From Prochlorococcus marinus str. MIT 9314 (GTDB taxonomy: Bacteria > Cyanobacteriota > Cyanobacteriia > PCC-6307 > Cyanobiaceae), in assembly GCF_000760035.1 (NCBI RefSeq), contig NZ_JNAO01000008.1:124001-188000 (forward strand): a stretch of DNA of 64,000 nt, read 5' to 3'. Positions within the stretch are counted from its first letter, which is position 1, and every line of letters begins with the position of its first letter. The position numbers and the translations under genes were made by a program. Under the pieces are notes generated by a model. That model had not been told where the DNA came from and ran no database searches. It saw only the letters and a program-made list of their open reading frames with translations. Of the stretch, positions 40,943-50,916 are shown piece after piece.

Positions 40943-42132
40943 ATTTCTTCTATACAATTCTTTAAAACTTTATTTAAATTTTCTGCTACATAAACTTGCT
41001 CTTCATAAGAAATTTCAGGAAACATTGGAAGACTAAGGACTTCTGTACAAATTCTCTCTGTATTAATAAGTTTTGTTCTAGAAAAATTTTTATTTTTGTA
41101 AGCTATTTGTGCGTGTATTGGAATTGGATAATAAATAATTGAATTAATACCTTTTTCAAAAAGTTGTTGTTTTACCAAATTCCTTAAGGAATAGTATTTT
41201 TTGCAATCAGTATCAAATAAATTTGAAAAATCTTCATTTAAAAAATATTTATCGTTTCTTAATTTGATTACAAATTGATTCCAAGAATGGGAAATTGAAT
41301 CAGAGCTAATTTTTGGAAAACTAATAAATGGATTTTTTTCTAATAAATCAAGGTAATTATTAGCAATTTTTTGGCGATTATTAATCCACTTTGAAATATA
41401 TTTAAATTTAATATTTAATATGGCAGCTTGAATAGTATCAAGTCTGCTGTTATATCCAATTTGGGTATGATGATATCTTATTGGGCTGCCATGAACAGCC
41501 AGTTCTCTAATTTTTTTGGCAATCTTCTGATCTGAAGTTGTTACTGCTCCACCATCTCCAGCAGCTCCTAAATTTTTAGTAGGGAAAAAGCTAAAACAGC
41601 CTATATCACCGATACTACCAACTTTGGAAGTTTCCCACATTGTGCATGTTGCCTGAGCACAATCTTCGATTACTTTTAAGTTATATTTCTTGGCCAAAGA
41701 TTTTATTAAGGTCATATTCACTGCATTGCCAAATAGATGAACTGGCATAATTGCCCTGGTATTAGAATTTATTTCTTGTTCTATTAGTTCAGTATTAATG
41801 AGATAAGTTTCTGGATCTATATCTACCAAAACAGGATTAGCACCGACGGCGCTAATAGCCTCTGCAGTTGCAAAAAAGCTAAAAGATGAGGTAATAACTT
41901 CATCACCAACACCAATATCTAATGCGCGTAAAGCTAATACTAAAGCATCAGTTCCACTATTACATCCAATAGTATTTTCAACACCAATCAGATTTGAAAA
42001 ACTCTCCTCAAATTTGGCAATTTCTTGTCCTCCAATATACTGGCCCCCTTTTAAAACTTTAGAAACCTCACTCTCAATTTCAGAGCCAATTTCTTGGAAC
42101 TGCCTATCTAAAGTAAATGGAGGTATCTGCAT
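40927..42132 (-). CDS. DegT/DnrJ/EryC1/StrS-family sugar aminotransferase
   Basis: The 401-aa product is a PLP-dependent aminotransferase of the type that acts on nucleotide-linked keto-sugars. The PLP lysine is Lys186 in FFPTKNLGAAGDGGAV, and IEDCAQATCTMW (about 155-166) holds the PLP-contacting Asp. GCNSGTDALVLALRA (about 57-70) is the phosphate-binding segment. About 30 residues near 300-330 are an insertion relative to short family members. The target sugar cannot be told; surface polysaccharide synthesis is likely. Its neighbours here are not sugar genes. Confidence 0.9.
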   Translation of the reverse strand: MQIPPFTLDRQFQEIGSEIESEVSKVLKGGQYIGGQEIAKFEESFSNLIGVENTIGCNSGTDALVLALRALDIGVGDEVITSSFSFFATAEAISAVGANPVLVDIDPETYLINTELIEQEINSNTRAIMPVHLFGNAVNMTLIKSLAKKYNLKVIEDCAQATCTMWETSKVGSIGDIGCFSFFPTKNLGAAGDGGAVTTSDQKIAKKIRELAVHGSPIRYHHTQIGYNSRLDTIQAAILNIKFKYISKWINNRQKIANNYLDLLEKNPFISFPKISSDSISHSWNQFVIKLRNDKYFLNEDFSNLFDTDCKKYYSLRNLVKQQLFEKGINSIIYYPIPIHAQIAYKNKNFSRTKLINTERICTEVLSLPMFPEISYEEQVYVAENLNKVLKNCIEEIQISA

Positions 42133-42185
42133 AGTAAATATATTAACCCTAAACCATATTTCTATGGGTAAAAAAAATTTTTAAT

Positions 42186-42779
42186 TCATTTAAACCAACT
42201 TGGTTCTTTACCAGGAGTCCATTTTATATTGCAACCTAAAGAAGGCATTTGATTTGAAGGATAAGAATTATCTTGATTCAAATCTTTTACGGCAGAGCGC
42301 AAATCTTTTCCGGATAGAGGGATATTATTACCTGGTCTACTATCGTCTAATTGGCCATGATAATACAATAAAAAATCACCATCTCCTTCATTTGAAAAAA
42401 GATAAAAATCTGGGGTGCAAGCCGCTTTTAATTTCTTAGCAAAATTTTGATTTTCATCATATAAATAAGGAAAACTCCATCCCTGTGTTTGTGCTTGTAA
42501 TCTCAAATTTTTAGGAGAATCTGAAGGATGAGTGACAATATCATTACTAGAAATTGCAACTGTTTGAACAGTATTTTGAATTTCTTTACTTAAGGTGAAA
42601 ATTTGATTCTCAATATATTTAACAAATGGGCAATGGGCACAAATAAACATTAAAAGTAAATGCCGATTATCTAGATTATGAAAATTAAAATATTGATGAT
42701 TTGGAGAATTAGCATTTAACATTTCAAAATTCGGTAATTGAAAACCTAATTCCAAAACCGTAGAATTTGTTCTTACCAT
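42186..42779 (-). CDS. Thioredoxin-fold / peroxiredoxin-like protein
   Basis: I chose the ATG at 42779 (197 aa) over one at 42785. The product has an AhpC/TSA-like thioredoxin fold. The redox motif CAHC lies in LLLMFICAHCPFVKYIE near residues 49-52, and YLYDENQNFAKKLKAACTPDFYLF (in two parts) contains the cis-Pro region. The CxxC makes a reductase-like or peroxiredoxin-related role plausible; related cyanobacterial proteins are listed only as thioredoxin family. It sits 53 bases from the aminotransferase start and is divergent from fabI. Confidence 0.82.
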   Translation of the reverse strand: MVRTNSTVLELGFQLPNFEMLNANSPNHQYFNFHNLDNRHLLLMFICAHCPFVKYIENQIFTLSKEIQNTVQTVAISSNDIVTHPSDSPKNLRLQAQTQGWSFPYLYDENQNFAKKLKAACTPDFYLFSNEGDGDFLLYYHGQLDDSRPGNNIPLSGKDLRSAVKDLNQDNSYPSNQMPSLGCNIKWTPGKEPSWFK

Positions 42780-42884
42780 GTTCAAGTTAAAAATTCTTTG
42801 ATATTTGAAAATTATTGTATATTTTGCAGTAATCCGTAAAGATAGGTACTTTTATATAGGAGAATAATAGAAATAATAAACAAA

Positions 42885-43667
42885 ATGCTTCTAAATCTAA
42901 CTGGCAAAAAAATTCTTGTTACGGGAATTGCCAACAATCGTTCAATAGCATGGGGTATCGCTCAACAACTTTCAAAAGCTGGCGCAGAACTTGGAATCAC
43001 ATATTTGCCTGATGATAAGGGAAGATTCGAGTCTAAAGTTAGAGAACTAACTGAACCTTTAAACCCGTCGTTATTTTTGCCTCTTGATGTTCAAAATCCA
43101 GCTCAAATTGAAGAAATCTTTAAAAATATAAAAGACAATTGGGGTCAAATTGACGGATTAGTTCACTGCCTAGCATTTGCAGGACGCGATGAATTGATTG
43201 GAGATTATAGTGCTACCACTTCAGAGGGTTTTGATAGGGCTCTTAATATAAGTGCGTATTCGTTAGCACCTTTATGTAAAGCAGCAAAACCACTTTTTAG
43301 TGCTGGTGCTGGAGTTGTCTCATTAACTTATTTAGGTTCAGAAAGAGCGATTCCTAACTATAACGTGATGGGAGTTGCAAAAGCAGCTTTAGAAGCTTCA
43401 GTAAGATATCTTTCTGCAGAACTTGGTCCAGAAAAACAAGTCAGAGTTAACGCAATAAGTGCTGGGCCTATTAGAACACTTGCTAGTTCTGCTATAGGTG
43501 GCATTTTAGATATGATTCACAATGTTGAAGAAAAGGCTCCTTTACGCAGAACAGTCACTCAAACAGAAGTAGGTAATACAGCTGCTTTTTTATTAAGTGA
43601 TCTCTCTAGCGGCATTTCAGGCCAAACAATTTATGTTGATGCGGGTTACTGCATTAATGGAATGTAA
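42885..43667 (+). CDS. fabI: Enoyl-[acyl-carrier-protein] reductase
   Basis: The 260-aa product is FabI, which reduces enoyl-ACP in fatty acid elongation with NAD(P)H. The N-terminal motif is ILVTGIANNRSIAWGIAQQL (residues 11-30). The catalytic Tyr-x6-Lys is in YNVMGVAKAALEAS (about 157-170) and SAGPIRTLASSAIG follows (about 192-205). The length is typical. It is followed 20 bases later by hisB. Confidence 0.97.
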   Translation: MLLNLTGKKILVTGIANNRSIAWGIAQQLSKAGAELGITYLPDDKGRFESKVRELTEPLNPSLFLPLDVQNPAQIEEIFKNIKDNWGQIDGLVHCLAFAGRDELIGDYSATTSEGFDRALNISAYSLAPLCKAAKPLFSAGAGVVSLTYLGSERAIPNYNVMGVAKAALEASVRYLSAELGPEKQVRVNAISAGPIRTLASSAIGGILDMIHNVEEKAPLRRTVTQTEVGNTAAFLLSDLSSGISGQTIYVDAGYCINGM

Positions 43668-43687
43668 ACTAAGTTTTTTGCATAAAA

Positions 43688-44293
43688 ATGTCATCTCTAA
43701 GGCAATCTGAAATAAAAAGAAAAACGAATGAAACAGATATTTCTGTATTTATAAACTTAGATGGAAATGGAATTTCTGAGATTGATACCGGAATACCATT
43801 CTTAGATCATATGCTTCATCAAATATCCAGTCATGGTTTGTTCGATTTAAAAATAAAAGCAATTGGAGATACCCATATTGATGATCACCATACAAATGAA
43901 GATGTAGGAATCGCATTAGGAAAAGCATTTTCAAAAGCCTTGGGAGAAAGAAAAGGAATAAGCAGATTTGGACATTTCTTTGCCCCATTAGATGAAGCAT
44001 TAGTTCAAGTCACTTTAGACTGCTCTGGTAGACCGCATCTATCTTATGATCTTCAATTAAAAGCCCCTAGAATAGGAAATTATGATACTGAACTAGTAAG
44101 AGAGTTTTTTATTGCCTTTGTAAATAACAGCGGTATTACTCTGCATATTAACCAAATACGAGGAAGTAATTCACATCACATAGTTGAGGCGTGCTTTAAA
44201 GCTTTTTCAAGAGCAATGAGAATGGCTACCGAGATAGATCCAAGAAGATCTGATTCAATTCCAAGCAGTAAAGGAATGTTAGAAAAACAATAA
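43688..44293 (+). CDS. hisB: Imidazoleglycerol-phosphate dehydratase
   Basis: The 201-aa product is a monofunctional HisB of histidine synthesis. The manganese-binding motifs are [16 protein letters not shown] (about residues 38-53), [14 protein letters not shown] (about 65-78) and [17 protein letters not shown] (about 161-177). The length is standard and the phosphatase domain of enterobacterial HisB is absent, as in cyanobacteria. Confidence 0.97.
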   Translation: MSSLRQSEIKRKTNETDISVFINLDGNGISEIDTGIPFLDHMLHQISSHGLFDLKIKAIGDTHIDDHHTNEDVGIALGKAFSKALGERKGISRFGHFFAPLDEALVQVTLDCSGRPHLSYDLQLKAPRIGNYDTELVREFFIAFVNNSGITLHINQIRGSNSHHIVEACFKAFSRAMRMATEIDPRRSDSIPSSKGMLEKQ

Positions 44294-44365
44294 AATAGGA
44301 ATTTTTTCGAATCAGCCACAATTCTGTTGATTTTTGGCGAAAATAGATAAAGTGATTATTTTGTT

Positions 44366-45850
44366 GTGACTAATTTACAAGATAAAAAAATTAATAAATT
44401 CAATATTTTTAAAAAACAAGATTGGTCAAGTGCTTATCAAAATGTAAAAAATGAGCTAACTAAAGAGCCTCTAAAAATTAGTAAAGGTAATAATATTAAA
44501 AATTTAAATGGAACACTATTAAGAAATGGACCAGGAATATTAGAGAGAGGTGGACAATGGGTTCATCATCCATTTGATGGTGATGGGATGATAACATCCA
44601 TAAAATTCGAAAATGGTCAGCCATTCTTAACAAATAGATTTGTTAAAACTAAAGGCTATTTGGAAGAAGAAAAAATAGATAAATTTATTTATAGAGGTGT
44701 TTTTGGAACACAAAAAAATGGAGGAATTTTAAATAATGCATTAGATCTAAAATTCAAGAATATCGCTAATACACATGTCATTAAATTAGGAGATGAAATT
44801 CTCGCATTATGGGAAGCAGCAGGTCCACATGCAATGGATCCTGATAGTCTTGAAACTATTGGTTTAACAACATTAAAAGGAGTACTCAAGCCTAACGAAG
44901 CATTCAGTGCTCATCCCAAAACAGACCTAAACTCAAATGCATCTTCAGAACTTTTAGTAACCTTTGGAGTACAAACCGGGCCAAAAAGTACCATTAGATT
45001 AATGGAATTTGATAATGCTGGTACAAATTCTGGAGAGCTCATTTTTGACAGAAAAGATACCTTTAATGGCTTTGCATTCCTTCATGATTTCGCAATTACA
45101 ACTAATTGGGCAATATTTTTACAGAATGCTATTGATTTCAATCCTCTTCCATTTGTAATGGGTCAAAGAGGAGCAGCACAATGTCTAAAGTCAAACCCAA
45201 ATAAAAAGGCAAAGTTTTTCATTATCCCCAGAGAAAGTGGATTGTTTAGAGGACAGCCTCCTTTAACAATAGATGCTCCAGAAGGATTCGTTTTTCATCA
45301 TGTAAACGCATTTGAAAAAGATTCCAAAATCGTATTAGATAGTATTTTTTATGATGATTTCCCATCAGTTGGTCCAGACGAGAATTTTAGGGATATTGAT
45401 TTTGATAAATATCCAGAAGGAAAACTGAAAAGATCAATTATCAATCTAAAGACAAAAACTTGTGAACTTGAAACTTTCAGTGAACAATGTTGTGAATTTG
45501 CTGTTGTTAATCCTAAAAACTTAGGATTAAAAGCAACTTATAGTTGGATGGCAAGCACATCTCAAAAGCTGGGGAACGCTCCACTTCAAGCAATAAAAAA
45601 AATAAATTTAACTTCTAAGGAAGAGATTTTTTGGTTAGCAGGTCCAAGTGGATTTGTTAGTGAACCAATTATGGTTCCATCAGAAAACTCTTCAGAAGAA
45701 GATGAGGGATTTTTATTTTTACTTCTATGGAACGGAGAAAGGAGAGGAAGCGATTTAGTAATATTAGACGCAAAAGACTTAAAAGAATTAGCTATTTATG
45801 AATTACCCATTTCAATTCCTCATGGCCTTCATGGATCTTGGGTTAATTGA
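44366..45850 (+). CDS. Carotenoid cleavage oxygenase (RPE65/apocarotenoid oxygenase family)
   Basis: The 494-aa product is a seven-bladed-propeller carotenoid oxygenase. The four iron-binding histidines can be placed in GPHAMDP, FLHDFAIT, FHHVNAF and the C-terminal PHGLHGSW. GTLLRNGPGILERGG and HPFDGDGMI near the N-terminus are family hallmarks. It starts at a GTG at 44366. Likely substrates are carotenoids or apocarotenals, giving shorter aldehydes such as retinal; the sequence does not say which. No rhodopsin gene is adjacent. Confidence 0.92.
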   Translation: MTNLQDKKINKFNIFKKQDWSSAYQNVKNELTKEPLKISKGNNIKNLNGTLLRNGPGILERGGQWVHHPFDGDGMITSIKFENGQPFLTNRFVKTKGYLEEEKIDKFIYRGVFGTQKNGGILNNALDLKFKNIANTHVIKLGDEILALWEAAGPHAMDPDSLETIGLTTLKGVLKPNEAFSAHPKTDLNSNASSELLVTFGVQTGPKSTIRLMEFDNAGTNSGELIFDRKDTFNGFAFLHDFAITTNWAIFLQNAIDFNPLPFVMGQRGAAQCLKSNPNKKAKFFIIPRESGLFRGQPPLTIDAPEGFVFHHVNAFEKDSKIVLDSIFYDDFPSVGPDENFRDIDFDKYPEGKLKRSIINLKTKTCELETFSEQCCEFAVVNPKNLGLKATYSWMASTSQKLGNAPLQAIKKINLTSKEEIFWLAGPSGFVSEPIMVPSENSSEEDEGFLFLLLWNGERRGSDLVILDAKDLKELAIYELPISIPHGLHGSWVN

Positions 45851-45852
45851 AT

Positions 45853-46428
45853 TTAAGAAAAAATTTCAATTAAATCTGGAATAATTTTTTTTAATGCTTT
45901 ACCTCTATGACTACAAGAGTCTTTAATATCATTATTCATTTCTGCGAAAGTTAATTTGGTAGAACTCTCCTCAAAAATTGGGTCATACCCAAAACCACTT
46001 TTTCCTCTTGGGTTTAAAATAATATTGCCATGACATTTGGCATCAGATTCAATAATCACTTCACCATTTGGGGAACAAACACAAATATTAGCAATAAAGA
46101 AAGCACTTCTATTTTGAACACCATCAAGTTCTCTTAATACTCGTTCAATTCTCTGCTGATCATTTTCTGCATATCTAGATGAGTAAATGCCAGGCTTACC
46201 ACCTAGTGCTTCAATACAAATGCCTGAATCATCTGCTATTGAAAAATTATTCGTTTTTCTCGAAACTTCACTCGCTTTTTTAATTGCATTATCTCTAAAT
46301 GTCAGTCCATCCTCTTCAACTTCTAATGATTCTGGCTGGAGTAACAATTTACAATTAACTCCAGCAAGCAATTTTTTATATTCTTCAATTTTACCTTTAT
46401 TCTTACTCGCTAAAAATAAATTTTTCAT
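45853..46428 (-). CDS. rdgB: Non-canonical purine NTP pyrophosphatase (RdgB/HAM1)
   Basis: The product of 191 aa cleans ITP, XTP and dITP from the nucleotide pool. I chose the ATG at 46428 because the conserved opening MKNLFLASKNKGKIEEYKKL starts there; a longer frame to 46467 would run into the upstream gene. Other motifs are FSIADDSGICIEALGGKPG (about 61-79), GYDPIFEESS (about 145-154) and SHRGKALKK (about 172-180). It starts 2 bases after the upstream stop codon, so it is probably co-translated with the phosphohexomutase. Confidence 0.95.
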   Translation of the reverse strand: MKNLFLASKNKGKIEEYKKLLAGVNCKLLLQPESLEVEEDGLTFRDNAIKKASEVSRKTNNFSIADDSGICIEALGGKPGIYSSRYAENDQQRIERVLRELDGVQNRSAFFIANICVCSPNGEVIIESDAKCHGNIILNPRGKSGFGYDPIFEESSTKLTFAEMNNDIKDSCSHRGKALKKIIPDLIEIFS

Positions 46429-46430
46429 CC

Positions 46431-47885
46431 TTATTTTCCTGCCAAATTTATAAATTCTTGACCCCACTCTAATACCTCAATTAGATAAGATTCTTTTGGT
46501 GCTTCACAATATAACCTTAAAAGAGGTTCCGTTCCTGAAAACCTAAAAAGAAGCCAAAAATTTTTATCAATTCTCAACTTTATTCCATCGATCTTTGAGA
46601 TACTTTTTAACTTGTGATTATTAATATTCTCAGGAATATTATCTATAATAAATTCTTTTACGTTATTTTTTTCTGACTGATTTGGGAATTTAATATCAAT
46701 TCTTTTATAAAAACTTGGCCCAAAATCTTCTTGAATTTTATCTAAGGTTTCATATAAATATTGAGATTTTTCAGCAATTCCATTTAATAAAACCATCGCT
46801 GCATATAGAGCATCTCTTTCAGGCATAAAGTCACCAAAACCAACTCCCCCAGATTCTTCTCCTCCAATAAATATTTTTTCTTTAATCATTTTTTCAGCAA
46901 TATATTTAAAGCCAACTGGAAGTTCAAAAACATCTCTATTTTGACTCTCTGATATATTTTTAATAATATCTGAACCACTAACAGTCTTTAAAACTGGATA
47001 AGAATTATTTTTAATTTCGCCCAAATAGCTAATAAAGTATGGGAGTAAATCTTGTGTACTAGAGTATCTTCCTTTTTCATCAATTGCCGCAATTCTATCA
47101 CCATCACCATCAAATATAATTCCTAAAGTTTTCACTTCACTTGTTGAATTTTTCATCAGTGTTTGTTTTAGATCATCTGCATAATTCAAAAGAGGTTCAG
47201 GAGGTTTTCCTCCAAAAAAAGGATCAGCATCTTCCCTGATTTCTGAAATAACTTCTAAATCATTAGAAGCAAAAATCTCAGCCATACAATTTGCAGCTGC
47301 ACCATGCATAGAATCTACAAAAATTCTCAAATTCATTTTCTTTAATGTCTTGGAAATATAGTCAATATCAAAAAGGGATTTAATTCTATCTAAGTGAAAT
47401 TTCTTAATATCTACCAATTGATTAACACCATCTATTTCTTCAATTGAATTTCCAAGCATTAATCTTTTTTCAACTTCAGTTGTAAAAGATTCGTCAACAG
47501 AACATCCATTAAAGCTCTTTATTTTCAGACCTAGCCAATTATATGGATTATGACTTGCTGTAATTACTAACGCACCGAGACAACCGACTTCTTTGGCATA
47601 GAAACTACAAGAGGGTGTTGTAACAAAGCTATCAGATAAGATCGGTTCGAAACCACATCCCCTTACAAAAGGCACTACTTGCTTGGCGAATTCACAAGCC
47701 ATAAATCTACGATCATATCCAATAATAATTTTCTTTGAATTAACTTCTTTATAGTATTGATAATGCAACTCCTGACATGCAGCGACAACAACTCTTGAAA
47801 GATTTGACAGGTTAAAGTCAAAACCAATAATTCCTCTCCAACCATCAGTTCCAAATTTTATTTTATTTAATTTATCAGCTCTCAA
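46431..47885 (-). CDS. Phosphoglucomutase/phosphomannomutase family protein
   Basis: The 484-aa product belongs to the alpha-D-phosphohexomutases. The phosphoserine loop is VITASHNPYNWLGLKIK (about residues 102-118), the metal-binding loop is IIFDGDGDRIAAI (about 251-263), the sugar-recognition loop is GGEESGGVGFG (about 340-350), and the phosphate-binding FRFSGTEPLLRLYCE is near the C-terminus. Whether glucose, mannose or glucosamine phosphate is preferred cannot be read from these motifs. It lies directly upstream of rdgB. Confidence 0.92.
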   Translation of the reverse strand: MRADKLNKIKFGTDGWRGIIGFDFNLSNLSRVVVAACQELHYQYYKEVNSKKIIIGYDRRFMACEFAKQVVPFVRGCGFEPILSDSFVTTPSCSFYAKEVGCLGALVITASHNPYNWLGLKIKSFNGCSVDESFTTEVEKRLMLGNSIEEIDGVNQLVDIKKFHLDRIKSLFDIDYISKTLKKMNLRIFVDSMHGAAANCMAEIFASNDLEVISEIREDADPFFGGKPPEPLLNYADDLKQTLMKNSTSEVKTLGIIFDGDGDRIAAIDEKGRYSSTQDLLPYFISYLGEIKNNSYPVLKTVSGSDIIKNISESQNRDVFELPVGFKYIAEKMIKEKIFIGGEESGGVGFGDFMPERDALYAAMVLLNGIAEKSQYLYETLDKIQEDFGPSFYKRIDIKFPNQSEKNNVKEFIIDNIPENINNHKLKSISKIDGIKLRIDKNFWLLFRFSGTEPLLRLYCEAPKESYLIEVLEWGQEFINLAGK

Positions 47886-47965
47886 ATTTCAAATTACCTT
47901 GATTTCTTTTAATTATCTATACTAATTTATATGTGTAAATTTTAAAACCGCCCTTAAAAAATAAT

Positions 47966-49384
47966 TTGAATTCTCTTCATTTAAAAAGTTTTACAAGATG
48001 TAAAAGAAAAGCATGGCTCGATTTTAAGGGTAAAAAATCTTATGAAGTTTGGTCTCCCCATAAAGCTATAGATAAAATTAATCAGTTTCAAATTTTTTCT
48101 GAATTTTGTAATGGTGAAATATATACAGGATTAAAAGCCTGTGAAAATGGTTATCAAGGGGTAATTGGATTAAAAATCAAAGGGAACCTTTTCCAAAATA
48201 TAAAAGCAGAGATACTTCCACAATTACTTTTAAAGACTAAAGGTAAAAGTAAATGGGGACAATATAAATATTTACCTGCTGTTTATAAGTTAGGCCACAA
48301 AACAACTAAAGAACATTTATACGACTTAGCTTTTTGTTCTATGCTTTTGGAATCTTTTCAAGAATCTAAAATTGAGAAAGGATTAGTAATTTCAACTTTT
48401 TATAAAAAAGTAAAAGTTGAAGAAATTTATTTAAATAAAAAATTAAGAAAAAAAGTTTTAAATGTTTTATTAAATTTGAATGAATGCTTGGAGGGATCTA
48501 TACCAGAAATAACTCAAGATAGAAAAAAATGTACTATTTGTTCCTGGCAAAAATTTTGTGACAAAGAAGCAAAAGAAAATGGATATCTAACAGATATAGA
48601 TGGAATAGGGTCCAAAACGGCCTCGTTACTCAAAGCAAACGGAATAACTAATACCCAAACATTAGCCTCCTGTAGCGAAAAACAACTTGGAGAGAAATTA
48701 TCTAAATTCAAAGATCAGAAATATGAAAAAGCATCCATATTTGTAAAGCAAGCACAAGCATATATCTCTGGAGAACCATATTACATTTCTAATAAAAATA
48801 ATACGGAAGATCTATTAGAAAAAATATGTTCGGGATTTTATATATTTGATATTGAGTCAAATCCAGATGAAAAGCATGATTTTTTATATGGATTTTTAAA
48901 AGTAAATAATTTGTCTATAAAAAAAGAAGATCTTATTTATGAACCAATCTTAAATCTTAAAAACAATAAAGGAGAATATTACAGGCAAATTTTTGAAATA
49001 CTTTTTTCACAAAAGGAATGGCCAGTTTTGCATTACGGAGAAACCGAAAAAATATCAATAATAAATATTGCTAAAGAACTAAATTTTAGTTTTGAAGAAA
49101 TTAATTCACTTTCTTCCAGATTTGTTGACTTACATACCTTAATAAGAAAGTCTTGGATATTACCACTAAAAAACTATGGCTTAAAAACTATTTCTAATTG
49201 GCTTGGATTTGAATGGGCGCAGAAAAATGTAAGTGGCTCGAAAGCACTTTATTGGTGGATTCAATATCAAATTACAGAAAACCAAATATTTTTAAAGAAA
49301 ATTATCCAATATAACAAAGATGATTGTTTTGCTACTCTACAAATTGCAGAATATTTAATAAAAAATCGATTAAAGAAAAATTGA
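47966..49384 (+). CDS. TM0106-family RecB-like nuclease
   Basis: The 472-aa product has three parts. Residues about 1-200 look like a RecB-type nuclease domain with cysteines placed for an iron-sulfur cluster (FTRCKRKAW and CTICSWQKFC). Residues about 208-265 form a helix-hairpin-helix element (DIDGIGSKTASLLKANGI). Residues about 285-472 look like an RNase H-like exonuclease with FYIFDIESNPDEKHDFLYG, FVDLHTLIRK and YNKDDCFAT. The start is a TTG at 47966. DNA or RNA processing is likely, but the substrate is unknown for the family. Its 3' end overlaps the facing ygfZ gene by 15 bases. Confidence 0.8.
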   Translation: MNSLHLKSFTRCKRKAWLDFKGKKSYEVWSPHKAIDKINQFQIFSEFCNGEIYTGLKACENGYQGVIGLKIKGNLFQNIKAEILPQLLLKTKGKSKWGQYKYLPAVYKLGHKTTKEHLYDLAFCSMLLESFQESKIEKGLVISTFYKKVKVEEIYLNKKLRKKVLNVLLNLNECLEGSIPEITQDRKKCTICSWQKFCDKEAKENGYLTDIDGIGSKTASLLKANGITNTQTLASCSEKQLGEKLSKFKDQKYEKASIFVKQAQAYISGEPYYISNKNNTEDLLEKICSGFYIFDIESNPDEKHDFLYGFLKVNNLSIKKEDLIYEPILNLKNNKGEYYRQIFEILFSQKEWPVLHYGETEKISIINIAKELNFSFEEINSLSSRFVDLHTLIRKSWILPLKNYGLKTISNWLGFEWAQKNVSGSKALYWWIQYQITENQIFLKKIIQYNKDDCFATLQIAEYLIKNRLKKN

Positions 49385-50206
49385 TCCTACAGATTTATTT
49401 ATAATAATTTTTCCAAAAATTGCTGAAAAAAAATAACTTTCTTCCTCTAAATATTTTCTTTTTATCATAGCTAGACCTTTTATTTGACAATCTGATTTAA
49501 AAAAACTAGTTATTTTGCCCACAGAAATATCCTTGGCAGAATTTATATATAAATTTTTATCTTCTAAGTCTAAATTCAAATTAGATTCAATTGATTTCCA
49601 AATTCTTATTTCCTGTTTTAAAGAAGAAACATTATTTATTTTTGACATTGTTTCTTGTCCTAAATAACAACCTTTATTAAAATCTATAAGATCTTGTAAT
49701 CCAAGCTCAAGAGGATTATTTTTTCCGTTTATTTCCATTTCTAATGAGGGTATTGCCTGATTAATCTTCCAAAGTTTTAAATCATTGGGATTTAGTAAAT
49801 TTAGTTTATTTTTATATATTTCAAATTCTTTATCTTCTGTTATGAAGAAAATAGGCTGGTAAGTTCTCCATGAACTAGATTCATCAATTTCCTGAATTCT
49901 ATTTATCATGGAAGGCTCACTCAGAAGTACATCGTCCGCTGGAAAAATAATTTGATTAAAGTAATCAATTATTTCATTTGTGTTACCCGCCAAGATAATT
50001 ACTTTTAAGCTTCTTTCAAAAAAAATAATTTCAATTAATGACCTTAGAACTCCATTTGGAGTTAACCAACAAGTTTTGATTACTTTATTTTCTGAATTAA
50101 GAATATTACCAGTTGTTATTCCATTCAAAAATTTTCTGGCATCTTTTCCAGTAATTGAAAAACAATCAAATTTTTCAAGCCAAAACTTTTTCTTTGTATC
50201 TTGCAT
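49370..50206 (-). CDS. ygfZ: Folate-binding YgfZ/GcvT-like protein
   Basis: The 278-aa product has the YgfZ signature KGCYLGQETMSK (about residues 172-183) and the N-terminal CFSITGKDARKFLNGITTGN type. YgfZ proteins bind folate and help repair or assemble certain iron-sulfur enzymes. The rest is divergent and AT-biased. It starts 10 bases after the upstream pyrE stop on the same strand. Confidence 0.87.
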   Translation of the reverse strand: MQDTKKKFWLEKFDCFSITGKDARKFLNGITTGNILNSENKVIKTCWLTPNGVLRSLIEIIFFERSLKVIILAGNTNEIIDYFNQIIFPADDVLLSEPSMINRIQEIDESSSWRTYQPIFFITEDKEFEIYKNKLNLLNPNDLKLWKINQAIPSLEMEINGKNNPLELGLQDLIDFNKGCYLGQETMSKINNVSSLKQEIRIWKSIESNLNLDLEDKNLYINSAKDISVGKITSFFKSDCQIKGLAMIKRKYLEEESYFFSAIFGKIIINKSVGSIFL

Positions 50207-50216
50207 TTTGAAATAA

Positions 50217-50777
50217 TTATAAAAAGTCTTTTATTGTAAAAAGACTCTTTAATTTAACATTTTCATCTTCGAGGGCTTCTAATCCTCCTTCTTGCCTATC
50301 AACTATAGACAAAACTTCCTCAACAACATAATTATTTTCTCGTAATTTTTTTATAGCTTTTATTACTGAACCAGCAGTTGTAACCACATCCTCTAAGACA
50401 GTTACCAAAGTTCCTTCTTCTAATATAGGGCCCTCTATTCCAGCTTTGGTACCATATTTTTTGATTTCTTTCCTAATTATTAAACCATCAAGCTCTAGTC
50501 CATTCAAAGCTGCTTTAACAATTAATCCACTTACTAAAGGGTCTGCACCTAATGTCAATCCTGCTACAGCTTTTGACCTTGAGTCTTTTAAATCTAAAAA
50601 TAATTCACTTATTAAGCTTAAGCCTTCGCCATTTAATGACACTGGTTTACAGTTCAAGTAATGACTGCTTTTTTTTCCTGAAGATAAAGTGAAGTTTCCT
50701 TTCTTGTAAGATTTTTCAATTAACTGTTTTAACAATTTTGCTTTATTTAAATCATAATTATCCGAAAATTTGTCCAT
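50217..50777 (-). CDS. pyrE: Orotate phosphoribosyltransferase
   Basis: The 186-aa product is PyrE, which makes orotidine 5'-phosphate in pyrimidine synthesis. The N-terminal [18 protein letters not shown] (about residues 34-51) binds orotate and the PRPP motif is [18 protein letters not shown] (about 130-147), with adjacent acidic residues and TTAGS. The length is slightly short but complete. It probably forms an operon with ygfZ. Confidence 0.95.
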   Translation of the reverse strand: MDKFSDNYDLNKAKLLKQLIEKSYKKGNFTLSSGKKSSHYLNCKPVSLNGEGLSLISELFLDLKDSRSKAVAGLTLGADPLVSGLIVKAALNGLELDGLIIRKEIKKYGTKAGIEGPILEEGTLVTVLEDVVTTAGSVIKAIKKLRENNYVVEEVLSIVDRQEGGLEALEDENVKLKSLFTIKDFL

Positions 50778-50916
50778 TAGTAAAAGTTTAATTTATATTT
50801 AAAGATTAGAAGAAAAAAAAGAAATCTCACAAAAACTTCCTAATGAGGTGTTTTTTGAAATATTATTTTTATATTGTATATTTAAATTTAAAGTAATTAA
50901 ATTTACAAATCTCATT

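Noticed and set aside
50831-50856. Imperfect hairpin AAAAACTTC / GAGGTGTTTTT upstream of the CAT-anticodon tRNA
   Set aside because: It would act as a terminator on the plus strand, but no plus-strand gene precedes it. The stem has a bulge and a wobble pair.
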